Assembly: GCA_964036295.1 (NCBI GenBank)
Contig: OZ038466.1
Span: 1,984,001 to 2,048,000, forward strand
Source: Plumapathes pennacea
Lineage: Eukaryota > Cnidaria > Anthozoa > Antipatharia > Myriopathidae
Length of the DNA: 64,000 nt
Direction of reading: 5' to 3'
In this document: piece after piece, positions 1 through 11,300 of the stretch
Layout of the letters: every line of letters starts with the position of its first letter
Numbering within the stretch: position 1 is the first letter of the stretch
Translations under genes and position numbers: made by a program
The notes under the pieces: model-generated
The model's database searches: none
What the model was told of the DNA's origin: nothing
Seen by the model: only the letters and a program-made list of their open reading frames with translations

Positions 1-640
1 TCTCGTATGGTATGCCTTGAGTCATGCCATTGGAATGCAATTAGCCGGAAAAGATTGGCTTTTTTTTCCGGGGCTAACCTTGCACTTCTTTGTAAACAGA
101 GAAATAGCGAGCGTTTGAAAATGAAAATCACATTTCAAAGCTGCGGTACATTTGCAAAAAGAAATGTTGTGGGATTGGGAATGATCAAAATTTTGTGCAG
201 TACTGATTTATGCCGCATGTCGAACTTCATTGTTGTTCTTAATATTGAAGCTATTCTATTCAAACAATTTTCGATGTTAACTATGGTACAGTACAAGGCG
301 TGTATTCCTTTTTCATGAAGTTGCTCTTGTGTTGTTGAAAATGATCTTGAAGGTGTCAGTTTTATTGTGAGGTAAGACTGACAATTCATGAGTAAAGTTG
401 ACAGTACAGTTCATGTGTTAGTTCGCACGGCGTCTATTGGAAAAGAACACTTTAATTTCTTGTGTCAGCTGAAGTTTGCCAGCTTTATTATCACTTTAAT
501 TACTGACTTCACACTAATATACTGAAATGATCACTAGAACACACGAGACTGCCGCAATATTGTTTCACTGCTGTGCACCAGTTTCCGGTTTATTTTTTCC
601 TGTTCTGAGTAAGACAAATCACACGCGCGAGAGCGCGGAA
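1..640. repeat. Segmental duplication block, matching 41440-42370 inverted
   Basis: This stretch reads, with scattered changes, as the reverse complement of about 41440-42370. Shared landmarks include the CTTGAAGGTGT segment near 345, GACAGTACAGTTC near 400, and the CAGCTGAAGTTTG segment near 467 that runs on through an ACTTCACACT stretch. The copy at 41-42 kb carries about 330 extra bases between the last two landmarks, including a possible signal-peptide exon. A shorter relative lies at 43495-43660, upstream of the intact Ly6 gene. The block therefore looks like 5'-flanking DNA that travelled with Ly6-type genes. I see no convincing coding exon in it. Confidence 0.65.
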
Positions 641-745
641 GTCTTAAACGGTCAACAAAACGTGAAGGAAGATTTTTCATCTTTTGCTTGTTTTGCTTTG
701 TTTGTCAAACTTCTCTGTGTACATGAATCTTTCTCTTCATTGCAG

Positions 746-915
746 TTCTGTCACTGAAGTGCTGCAAATGCGATGACGAGTGCGACATCAAAGATATTGA
801 TCAGCACAATAAAATGTTCTCAAAGGAAAACATGTGCATGGACTCTCAGCATCTAGACACTTTGTGCTTGCGTTTGTGCTTGCGTAAAGCCTGTTTTCAC
901 TGTGATTGGAAATAA
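746..915 (+). pseudogene. Ly6-like cysteine-rich exon, probably degenerate
   Basis: After a good 3' splice site (TCTTCATTGCAG) an open frame begins LSLKCCKCDDEC and ends at TAA. The same entry context (CATTG.AG, then LSLK) opens the second exon of the intact Ly6 gene at 42.9 kb and of the broken copy at 1715, so this is a third relative. It has about ten cysteines, but it lacks the CCxxDLCN signature and a GPI-anchor tail and stops early. A first exon with a signal peptide was not found with confidence upstream. It could be a divergent small secreted protein, but decay is more likely. Confidence 0.4.
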
Positions 916-1714
916 GGACTCTTGTGCTTACGCTTATGCTTGTGCTTGCGTCACTCGTAAAAACCAGCACGATAACATGTTTCCCTTACTAGAAAACATG
1001 TGCATAGACTTTAGCATAGACATGTGCAAAAATTTATTTGGTCCCCTTCATATCGAGTATCCGTACAGAAAAACTATTGAATGTCGCATACTGGAGTGAA
1101 CTAGTGTTCAGTATTTTCCACTAGTTTTGTTGTTTGTTTTGTCGGGTAAAGCGGTCACGTGCAAACAAGCCCATCCAGGAACAGCCATAAAACGCAGCGA
1201 AAAATCTAAAGGTTTTCTTGTTCAAAGAGTAAATTATTAACACAGTTAAGGTGATTCCCTGGTTATGCATTGGGCTTCTTTACTGCGCATAACAGTTTTG
1301 AAATATTCCCATTAAATCACTGTTACGATGTGTTGCTAGGTGTTTCACAGGAGGCGTGAAAATGACCAAATTTCCTATTATTTCATTAGCTTGATATTTA
1401 TTTTTTTATTTTTTCATTTTTTGCTACTATAGGCGTTTCACAGTAATGTTGTTGTGTTATCACAGTAACAATACTGCATTCTTTCTTCAGGCACTTTTTT
1501 CATAATTTTTCCATATTACGTTGTCACACAGCAGAGTACGTCTACACTACAGCCATGTAGCGCGAAAACACGCACCGTAACCCCCTTTTTTTATTTTATT
1601 TTTTCCAAGTACTATAGCTAATTAATAATTTTTCAGAGTTTCAAAAGAAAATTATCGCAACTTCATTTTCGATGAAATCACCTTAAGCATTGGTCCTTCG
1701 CATCTTCATTGCAG
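916..1714. other. Gap between Ly6 remnants
   Basis: AT-rich sequence with T runs at 1390-1420 and 1580-1605. No coding exon, RNA gene or clear repeat was recognised. It may be the decayed intron or promoter of the Ly6 remnant that follows. Confidence 0.4.
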
Positions 1715-2375
1715 CTCTGTCCCTAAAGTCCTATCAGTGCACAAACTGTGGTAGCAGCAATGGTAATACAATGACTTGCCCTTCTGGTGTGGACAGCTGC
1801 TTCAGAGCCTGAACTTAAGGACAAGAGCGACAACGAGCTGGTATTACCGAGGCTGTGGCACCAAAAGCAACTGTGACGCTGCAATTGCATTGTGCAAAAT
1901 CGTGAAAGAACAAGATAAGGGGGACTGTACAGTGAACTGTTGTGATACTGATCTGTGCAACACTGGACATCCAGGGACCCGGCTCATTCCCAGTTTACGA
2001 AAGCAACCCGGAAATGTGCAAACCTTGCGTTAATCAAAGTATCTGCGAGAAGGCTCTTGCAAAGTGCAAGATTTTTAAACATCCTGATAGAGAGGGCTGT
2101 GAGATGCTGATCTGTACAACATGGCTGGAGCCGCGTCGCTCACAGAAAATGGTAACGAGGAACTTATGCAGAGCCTGCGATATTAAAAGCTTTTGCGACG
2201 CAACACTTCAAAGCTGCAAGTTTTTTTAAAGACCGAGGGAAGTTTGCAGTGGGCTGATTTTTGTCACGGCGCGGGAACCGTCCCGTTCTTCAGCGTCTTT
2301 CTGGTTTCTCTGAGCTCCCTGCTCGCTGTGACCTGGCATTTTTCAAGGCTTGACGCACGAAAGTTGGCCAAATGA
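1715..2375 (+). pseudogene. Ly6/uPAR-domain gene remnant with repeated half-domains
   Basis: The exon opens after TCTTCATTGCAG with LSLKSYQCTNCGSSNG, closely matching the intact gene at 42588-43040 but with the first domain cysteine changed to serine. Stops (TGA, then TAA) follow within about 90 bases. Two single-base gains relative to the intact gene, near 1810 and 1850, throw the second half into another frame, where RGCGTKSNCD through CCDTDLCN is readable. Two further pieces resembling the second half of the domain follow: CVNQSICEKALAKCKIF and CDIKSFCDATLQSCKFF. A hydrophobic tail (PFFSVFLVSLSSLLAV) resembling the GPI-anchor signal of the intact gene comes last, in yet another frame. Family knowledge: Ly6/uPAR proteins are small secreted or GPI-anchored three-finger folds. 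As it stands the locus cannot encode one. Confidence 0.65.
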
Positions 2376-2514
2376 AAGTAATTTAAATTTTCTTCACCGG
2401 CAGTCCAGACTCCGGAGGTTCTTCGGATGATTTGCATATACAGTGTCCCAGGGTAATTTGCATTTGACAGTACACTTTCGCACTGTCAATCGAGAACTCG
2501 AACTGAATTGCGAC

Positions 2515-2520
2515 AATAAA
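2515..2520 (+). terminator. AATAAA polyadenylation signal after the Ly6 remnant
   Basis: A canonical AATAAA lies about 140 bases after the end of the hydrophobic tail of the broken Ly6 locus. It fits the 3' end of the ancestral gene; use today is unknown. Confidence 0.4.
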
Positions 2521-3846
2521 GCTTAAACTCACTCACCTTGTTTTTGTGATAGTTTCCTTGCTGCTGTAGTGACGTCAGCGCGATTCGTTCCATATTACGC
2601 CTCTTGGTAGAGAAAACGTTTCAAGGCTGGAAACGCGGCCACATAAATGCTGGCCACGAGACTGGCTCGAGAAAACGAGGTGTTCAAATACGACATTCCA
2701 ATTTCCCGCATGTCCATTAGACCTCCGCAAACATCGAGTTGAATACTTTCCCGATAACATGTCTCTTGTAAACAGTTTGCAAAGGAGTCCGCCAAATTGG
2801 CCGCCTCCGCGTCCTCAACGGAGGGATGGGTAAGGACGACATTTGTATTTTATCCTCACTGCATACACATTGTCACATCCCGGTTGGTTAAGTTATGGGA
2901 GGTATCCACGACAATGCAAAAGTGAGATCACGTGGCCCTTGGTCAACCGCCACCAGGGGGGGGGGGGGAGGGGGGGGGGTGGGCAAATTGTGAGCTCCTC
3001 CCTGGCTATAGTGCGGACTGATTGCTAGCTGTTAAATATGCAGAGCGCGCAAAGCATCATGCACGCCCCATACGATTTCAACTCAAGCAGTTGAAATCGT
3101 GGAATTTCACGCTTTTTCATGAAGTGCCAATTATGTATGCAGTGAGATGGTATCGAATTTTGGAACGGGCTCCAGTCACAACACGTCGGTCGGGCTCCAA
3201 GTTCTTATACCGCCCTCTAGGACTGACCATTGTCCACATCAAGACACTAAATGGTGCCGGGACCTGCAGACCTTTTTAACTCGAAGCCTTCACAGTGAAC
3301 ATCTCCGGGGGGTGGGGGTGGAGTAAATTCCTTGTCAACTTGTGATCCCGGAGGGGTGGGGGTGGAGTAATTCATTGTAACGTCAACTTGTGAGTAAAAG
3401 GCTCCACCAAACTAATGAAAGTTGTTCAGTTTTACGACACACACTTTATTGTACCATGACAATAAATAGAACAATTATCTATAATCATGTAGTTAACTAA
3501 ACTATCAAACTGAATGGCCATCTAGTTCCTCTTATACTGAGCACAGCCGGTTCCTTCTACTATTAAACTGCACGAACTTATAGTTTTAAATGCTATAAGT
3601 TGTTTGTCTTCTGCCAGAGCGAGTCATGTGTCCCGCGTTCAGCATTATCGTGCATCACGAGTTTTCATATGATCGGCGTTACGATCTCACCGGCAGAGAA
3701 ATATTAGTTGATGTTTCCAGTTATCCGCGCGGCGACGTAACAGTGCTGTTTGTGCAGTCATTTCTACGCATCATGAAATATTGTAGTCCGGTAGTTTGAT
3801 ACATACCCACTGGACACGTAGAGTTTTTATCATTATTATTAGTAAA

Positions 3847-3984
3847 GCCCGTTTTAAACGTTGAACTTCACATGCATCGAATACAATTACAAATAAAAAT
3901 ACACATTACAAATGAGCAAAAGCCATTGTTTCAGCTAATGTACATTGTATTCGACACATATGAAGTTCAACGTTTAAAACAGGC
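3847..3984. mobile_element. Short inverted-repeat element (MITE), family A
   Basis: The two ends are about 40-base inverted repeats: GCCCGTTTTAAACGTTGAAC on the left and GCCTGTTTTAAACGTTGAAC reading inward from the right, both continuing to TCGAATACAAT. The centre is about 55 bases of AT-rich DNA without an ORF. TAAA flanks both ends and may be a target-site duplication. A second member lies at 48204-48290, and a solitary end fragment lies at about 47542-47562, beside the 3' end of SABATH copy 2. The ends also resemble those of the larger element at 40944-41319. Confidence 0.8.
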
Positions 3985-5248
3985 CTAAAAATTCCAACGT
4001 ATAAATATTTGTCCTTTTAACTTGCATATGCAACTGCAAAACAACATAAGGAGACCGTGACTGCACAGGTAAATAGAGTGATTCCGTGTAACTCTCTTAC
4101 TGTATGCTAATGAGTTCCACTAAATTCTAAAAGCCAGCACACACTCATACTTAAACATAGACAGAGGGAAGAGACTGAGAGACATTGGGATAACACTCTT
4201 AAGCGCGGAAATTATACTAGGTTTTCTTCCACGGTTATTTAGCGTATTTCGGAAGTTAAGCCACCTAACTCGTGGACGGTCATTCCTAAAGGCTATGATC
4301 GAGCTAATTTCTTATAAGAGGTCTCTTGTTTCTTAGTAAAGCTTGCGATCCTAAAATAATACTGCTCGCGAAAGTTAGGTGCATAAATAGATTAGGTAAA
4401 AGCGATCGCTCCTAATTCTTTCACTCCCAAGTTCAAAGTGCAGATTTTTATTTTAGAGAAAAAGATATTTATCTCTGGTGAGAAACTGAACGCGAACATT
4501 TAAGTTGATAACTCTTGGAGTGAAAGACGAAGGAAGTGAAAGGGAGTGAAAATGTTACAAACGACTCGGACTTAGTTTGAATAATCAAATGTTATACTAC
4601 AGCCATTTCAGATTAATCCCCATACATTGATCCATGTATTTGTGACAAACATTTGTGATACTCACACTTTATTGCTTGGCACAGAAAAAACTTCCAATAC
4701 TGGTTGTTTCTATCATGCTACATTATCCGCACTCGTGTTGTTGTTGTTGTTGTTGTCAAATATAGCAATCCTCAGAACGTTCTATTTGTGCAGTCATTTT
4801 GTTTCTGTTTTGGTTACTGTTACTGTTGTTGTTGCTATTTTCGTGTCACTGTTGCCCTTGCTGTTGTGGTTGTTGTTGTTGTTATAACTGTTAGGTTGCC
4901 AAGGTAACGCTTCCCACTGTCAACGTTTTTCTTTTTGGAGATATGAATTTGCAAATCGCCTTCTGAACTTTGAAAACTACTGCATATTATTTAAATCCAC
5001 GAAACCTGTGCACCTGAGGTATTTACAGGTAAAGTTAAATTTTACCAGAAAGAAATTTAAGACCCACTGGACTAAATGGCTGAAAAGAAATTTTTCCCAA
5101 AGCAATCGGCTCTCTCTTTCTCTCTCTTGTTCTAATGTAATGAAGCTACAATTCTCTAAAATTCCCAGATACAACCTCCTAATGCAAGCCAAACATTAAG
5201 AAATTACGTCTCTTAGTTTGAACCGTAATATCGTTGGGAAGTTCAGAA

Positions 5249-5271
5249 AGAGAGAGAGAGAGAGAGAGAGA
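5249..5271. repeat. (AG)n microsatellite
   Basis: About eleven AG units just beyond the 3' end of the TM9SF2 coding region, likely in its 3' UTR. Confidence 0.9.
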
Positions 5272-5323
5272 AGGGGAGAGAGCCGAGTGTATTACAATAC
5301 AAGTCCAGTCCTGTTGACAAGCT

Positions 5324-8300
5324 TTAGTCCACTTTGACGATGCTGTAGATCTTCCTGATGAAGAAGAAACAGGAGAAAAAACCCACGCACCCTACAAAAA
5401 ATAAATAAATAAATAAATAAATAAATAAAGTTACCATGATGCTGAAAACTTACATCCTACAAAGCAGAAGTCAGTTTGATACTCCTACAACTGCGAACAG
5501 TATTAAAATTATGATCTGCGCGTGATTACGACGCTCTGACCAATGATCTATAAAACATTGTGGGAGATGAAGTTCAAGTAGCATACATTTTAACCTACCA
5601 GTGAATAAGAAGAACAGTAGGACCATGATGAAGGTGTAACCAAAGTACAAGAAGGTATTGGTGCTGCCAGCGATGCTCAGCTTGGTGTAGAAGAAATGTA
5701 TGGAGTACAAGAAGAAGTACAGCGCTGTGCAACCACCGGTCAGGAACGAGCGCCACCACCAGTGATAGTCCTGTGTACAGGATTGAACAATTTACTCAAA
5801 TGACACAACATTGCTGCATGACCTTACTGTCGCCCCTGACGTTATCCTCATCATTAATGTTAGACCCGTTTTGGATGACTGTCGAAAACCAAAACCAAAA
5901 CCAAAGAAAGTACCGTACAACCACAGATTGAGGCTGTATGAGAAACACTTTCAATCAATCGGAAGCCAAAGAAATCCGCGTTTGGTTTTACTTTGAAGAA
6001 AAAAAACAACCAAAAGTGCGAGGAAACGCCATCGGCGCCACCTGATTTCTTATGTGATGATATCGCAATAAGCTTTTACTTTTGCTTTTGATTGGCCAAG
6101 AATGCTGCTAATCATGCTAAACCTGTTTGGGCCAATCTGAAAGCGTAGCAAATGCAAAACCAAAGCAATCACACAATTACTTTCGATAATCATCCGAAAA
6201 AGGCTCTGTTAGCCTACTGTAAGTAAGCAACGCATAGCCCGACCCCTATCGATCCAGTAAGTCCCTGGTTGAAATTTGCACCTCCCATTCCCTTAGTGAC
6301 ACTGAACAGATTTGGAAGTTATGTACCTGTAGTTTTCAGCAATAAATAACTAAGCAAAGGAATGCAAAGTACTTACTTCTGCACAAAGGTGGAAATAACA
6401 GAGAAGGATCGTGGTTTCGGTGACAGTCAATACCAGAATGATGCAGACCAGAAACAGAAAGCCAAACATGTAGTAAATTTGGTGTGACCTGCAGGAGACA
6501 TAAAACACAGTGAAGGGCACGAAATAAAACACACAAACAAAAAGAAATATATACTAGTGAACAAGCACATGACACGGACACACAGCAATACTCACCAGAT
6601 ACTATTTAAGATGAAGAACAGCTGTATGAAGATGCAACCAAACGGCAGGACTCCCCCCATGATAATTCCAGGTAAAGCTTTGGTGTAAATGCTCTGAAAC
6701 AAGACAGACAATAATCCTGCATGTCACAAATTGAGCTTATCGCCATGGTAGAAGCAGCCCATGGAAGCAACAAGGTCAACAGTCAGAATCTGAGTATAGT
6801 TTATAGCTAAGAATGAGTCTCATACCTGGTCTGGTATTTGCCTGGGAATTTGGTTTGTCCTCACAGGTTGTTCAATTGGCTGAAAAGAAAGAGCAACAGT
6901 ACAAATTGTCATCATGTCCCTAGATACATTTCCAACTAACCACTAGAAATCCGAAGCAATGTACAGTAATGCCTTCTTTCAAACTAACTTATACTCACCT
7001 TTTTCTTGAATCCAAGGTAAGCTCCCAGGAAGGTAAGAGGCACGGAAATCCCAAACCTGTTAATCACAAGTCCAGCCAAAATTATCATCACAGCAAGAAT
7101 AAGCAATGACCCTGGCTAAGCAATGCCAAATAAACACTGTGTTCAAACAATGACAATATTCTAACATTGTTTAACCCTTTGTGTCCTAAGGCATAAAATT
7201 CTTCAGGTTTTGATTATACAGTCTAAAACTGTCACACAACCCAATAAAATTCCTTGCACATCTATTTTTTTTTTTTTTTTTCAATGTGAGTTGGAGTGCA
7301 TTTGTAAGTGAGTAAAACTATATGTAATCTTCATATAAAGGTTGTGTGCTTGGTCTTGCTTTGAAACAAAAGTGAACAAGAATTCAGAAATGGGCTGTCC
7401 ATTGTTTTGACTTGCAGTGACTGCCTGGGGTCAGAAACCTTTAAATAAGAAAGTTCTCCAACAGTGCAAAGCTTACCACAGTGCCAAAAGAGCCACCAGA
7501 GTGAAAAAGGGGATAGCTGCAGAGGATTTATTGGTCCATAAAATCAAATTCATCAGAAAGAACATGGAAAATATGGTGCTGTGGATGCAAACATATAATA
7601 GTTGGATCAAGACTGGTAACTCAAAAGATACACAGATTGATGTGAAGATTTGGATTCCTGGTGCAAAGAAATAGGCATACACCAGCTATTATTCTCCTGA
7701 CAGAAATTTAACAACAGGATTCACTGTACATGATCTAAGTTTCAGCCATTTTCATTACTATCAGAAAAACTGAAGACAAAAAAAAAAGACAACTGATGGA
7801 CCAACTGTGCGACCAACAATATTATTGATTGACTACACAACTACTATAATGGTAAATCACTGATTGAATGAATGAATGACTTACCCTGGGATTAGAAATG
7901 AAGAAAGCAGTACATTGGTCTTCCACATTTCTCCACCAAGCACTGTAGAAAGCATGGTAAGAACAAGTTTAGTTCCTCTGAAGAAGCAAATTGGACACAA
8001 AGCTGCCTCACAACAAAGAGCCATCAAAGGAAAACACAAAAACCTGTGTTCATAAAGGAAAGTTGATAAGATGTGTGCTTACTCTTATAAAGTCTGGCTG
8101 AAACATATCCAGCTGGGGAGCCAAGGCATACAAACAACACCTGTACAAAGAAACAAACATCAATTAACACCCAGAAACAGGATTTTTACCACAACACACT
8201 AGTTTCTCGCTCTCTGATTGGTCGATTTACCGTGGTAAATAAGAGTCCAGACAACGATGCTGACGCCAGCATGTCACGCTTTGCAGCGAAATACAACAAA

Positions 8301-11300
8301 AGTTTCCTGTATATTTCTAAATGTTGTGGTAAAAAACAAATTTCCACTGGTTTGCCGTGGTGTGGACTCTTATTTACCACGATTTACGTCATCACATGGT
8401 CAAAATTAGTTGCGGACTCACTCGGCGACGCCTCGTGAGTCCACAACATTTTGACCATGTGATGACGTAAATCGTGGTAAATAAGAGTCCACACCACGGC
8501 AAACCAGTGGAAATTTATTAAATTTACCCCTCTACTGTACATGTAACTCCAGAAATGAAAACAGAGCCCAAAATAGTGCACCTGATGCACACAGTTTAGT
8601 AGAAATATTAAATATTAAATATTAATTTTGCAACAAACAGTGTCATGCAAAGAATATGTTGAAAAACAAAGAACAACACTCTGACTGTACCAATGAACAT
8701 GTCATCAGGGCCCCACGGTTAGCTGGAGACAAGAATCCAAGGCAGGCAAAAACTGTGATGAAAAATGTTGATATGTGGTCAGAACAGTTGGTAACGTTAC
8801 ACAGTAAAAGTAGTTATATGTCAATGACATGTTCTGCATACAAGTAGAAGTAATGCAAAAACACTTTGAATTGCAGTCGCTACAGTACAAAATAAATAAA
8901 ATACAACAATACATGCAGCACATGTAGCTGGTTTTCAAAACAGGTTTAACACGATGCTAACTATTCACATGCAGCTGCCTCTCTTACCCAGCGTAACGAA
9001 AATCATAGTAGTGATCTGTACTCCAGAACCCAGCATAACAGACAAGAGCATGGCTTTCTTGGGGGGACGGAACACATCACCGTGAACTAGTTTCCAGCCA
9101 AATTCCTCCTGAGCATCCTCCTGCGACAAAAACAGTTTTAATCATGTCCTCCTAATGTACAGTTCACTTTAACTCTGAATATCAGAAAAATTTCAAGGTA
9201 GGAACTGCCAAACGAAACATAATGGTATGACCACTCAAATAAAAGCCCTCTGTGTATACATTCTAACAGTGTTTACATAACTGCTGAGCAGAGTACATAT
9301 TGTTGTATATTTAGACAAGAATATGGCAGAAAAACAGGATTAATGGTGATCTTCAGTGAACATTTGCCAATCTGTGCGTACTATACCGGCTCTGCGGTGT
9401 ACACTTCCAAGGTGAAGCTTACCCCTGAATCCATCTGGTTGTACCGAGCAATGTCTCTATGAAGAGTCCGCAACATAATCATGGCCATCATGCCAGACAG
9501 GAACAGGACAATCACCAACGAGTTCATGATGCTGATAAGAAAAGAACACACAGACATCACACTACATGCTGATAGACTGTCTTACAGGAAGAAGGCCTTT
9601 ATCACAAACCTGTATGTAAAATTGTACAATACACATGAAGATGGTAATGCTGTCCACCCACACCCAATAATAACAACTATGTTCATGTAAGCTTTGTGTA
9701 CAGTGTATCCACCATAATAAATTATGACCAAAGATGTATACCTTCCATATTTAGAACAAAATGTACACTCCCAAGAGTGATCAACTTCGATTTTCTCCTT
9801 CAACTTCTTACCAGAAATATATCATACAGAAGGAGAATTTGGCCTTTGATAGCATGTTCAAATGAAACCTGATTGAACTATCAACATTCTCACTACATCA
9901 CTGATCCATTTCTTTTTAAAAGGGAGAATCTGCATTTTGAGCTTGGGAGTGAAAGGGTATGTTAAAACTTCAGCTTACCTGAACCACTGAATCTTAGTAT
10001 GTGGCATAGAATCCAGGATGTAGTCCCAACGTGATGCCCACTTCAGTGTGTTGTCTTTCTGTATGATGATAATAAGACATTTACGCATGTGTATAAAGGA
10101 CAACATTTTACTGTATTTATCACTCTGAAACTTGGTAGTACATGACTAGATTCTAACATGCTCTATCTTGTGATGATAGATGATGGGGTCTCAACTTTCA
10201 ACTCTGGGCTATCGTCAACCTCTAGATTGACAAAGTTGATAACTTTGCAAGGAAAAAGGCCATCGGTGTTGTCAAATACTCCTGATAAACCCACATTATT
10301 GGTAATGAGATCAGACTTACAATGAACCGAACAGAGTAGGTGTAGTTCAGTTTGACTTCTCCTTTTGTTTCCTCAGGAATTCCCATCGCTAGCAAACTTT
10401 CCGCACAGTCTCCCTCCTTCTCATGTTTTATACTATCAACAAAAGTACAGCAAGTTTAGTGATGGTTACTGCAATGCAAACACTAAATCTTCAGTGTGTT
10501 CTCTTGTTATGACAATAATAATTATCTTTTTTTTTTCTTATTAACTTCTAGATTTGAAGTGTAGTGTAGATTTTAGGCAGGGTTCTCAGCACAGCAATTT
10601 TTAGCTCGCGAATTCCACTTTGTGGGATTTGCGAGGTATAGTAATCACTTTCCTTCCCTACTTCCCTACCTCCCTACTTCCCTACTTCCCTACTTCCCTA
10701 TTCCCTCTGTTGTCAACAATGGATTTCCAAATAAAGCAGTTGCGGTTTTCCAAATTTGGGCATGATGAAGGCGCGCAACAGGGTGTGTCGATCAACGCAG
10801 TTTAAAAGCAAGATGTTGTCGTAGTTGTTGCGACCATATTTTTGTTCGGAACGTGTTCTCATTTTGAAGTTTTGTCATGCGTTCAAAGTTTGTTTGGCCA
10901 TTGATTCTGAGCTTGGTTGTGTTTCACTCTACTGTGTTTTGCGTTGTTATTGTGACCGTTTGGCGCGGTGCCATGAAGGTCAAACAATCAGTGGCACCGA
11001 TGGCGTTATCGCACACAAATCTGAAGCCGTTGGTTTAGTATCCGCCAAAATTTCTGTAGTGACAGTAAATACGGCTTAGAAGATACTAGGCCGGAAAGAT
11101 ATTGAATCTCGGCCAAAAATATCCATTTCCGGTGAATGTTTACAAGTTCATACAGTATGCAAATTATCAGGTGTTTCAATTCTTGGTTTGCATGTCACGT
11201 CATAAAAAGCCATCTCAAAAGTAACGTATCCTATAAGTCTAATACACTGATATGTTTAGGACTATCATGCCTTAAGACTTAAAGCAAAATTCTGAGTCGA

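Larger units (their letters stand above)
2521..5323. other. Intergenic region with MITE and low-complexity tracts
   Basis: No gene recognised. It contains a G-rich run at 2955-2980, two near-identical G-rich segments sharing GGGTGGGGGTGGAGTAA (3308-3330 and 3352-3374), an inverted-repeat element at 3847-3984, and TTG-rich tracts at 4735-4760 and 4860-4885. On the minus strand an AATAAA (TTTATT on plus, about 4667) could end the TM9SF2 transcript, about 650 bases past its stop codon. Confidence 0.5.

Noticed and set aside
4627-4907. Leu/Val-rich ORFs near 4.7-4.9 kb
   Set aside because: Produced by TTG/TGT microsatellite sequence; not a membrane protein gene.
8186-8590. Overlapping ORFs on both strands inside a TM9SF2 intron
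   Set aside because: Products of the 179-bp palindrome, lying within an intron of a conserved gene.
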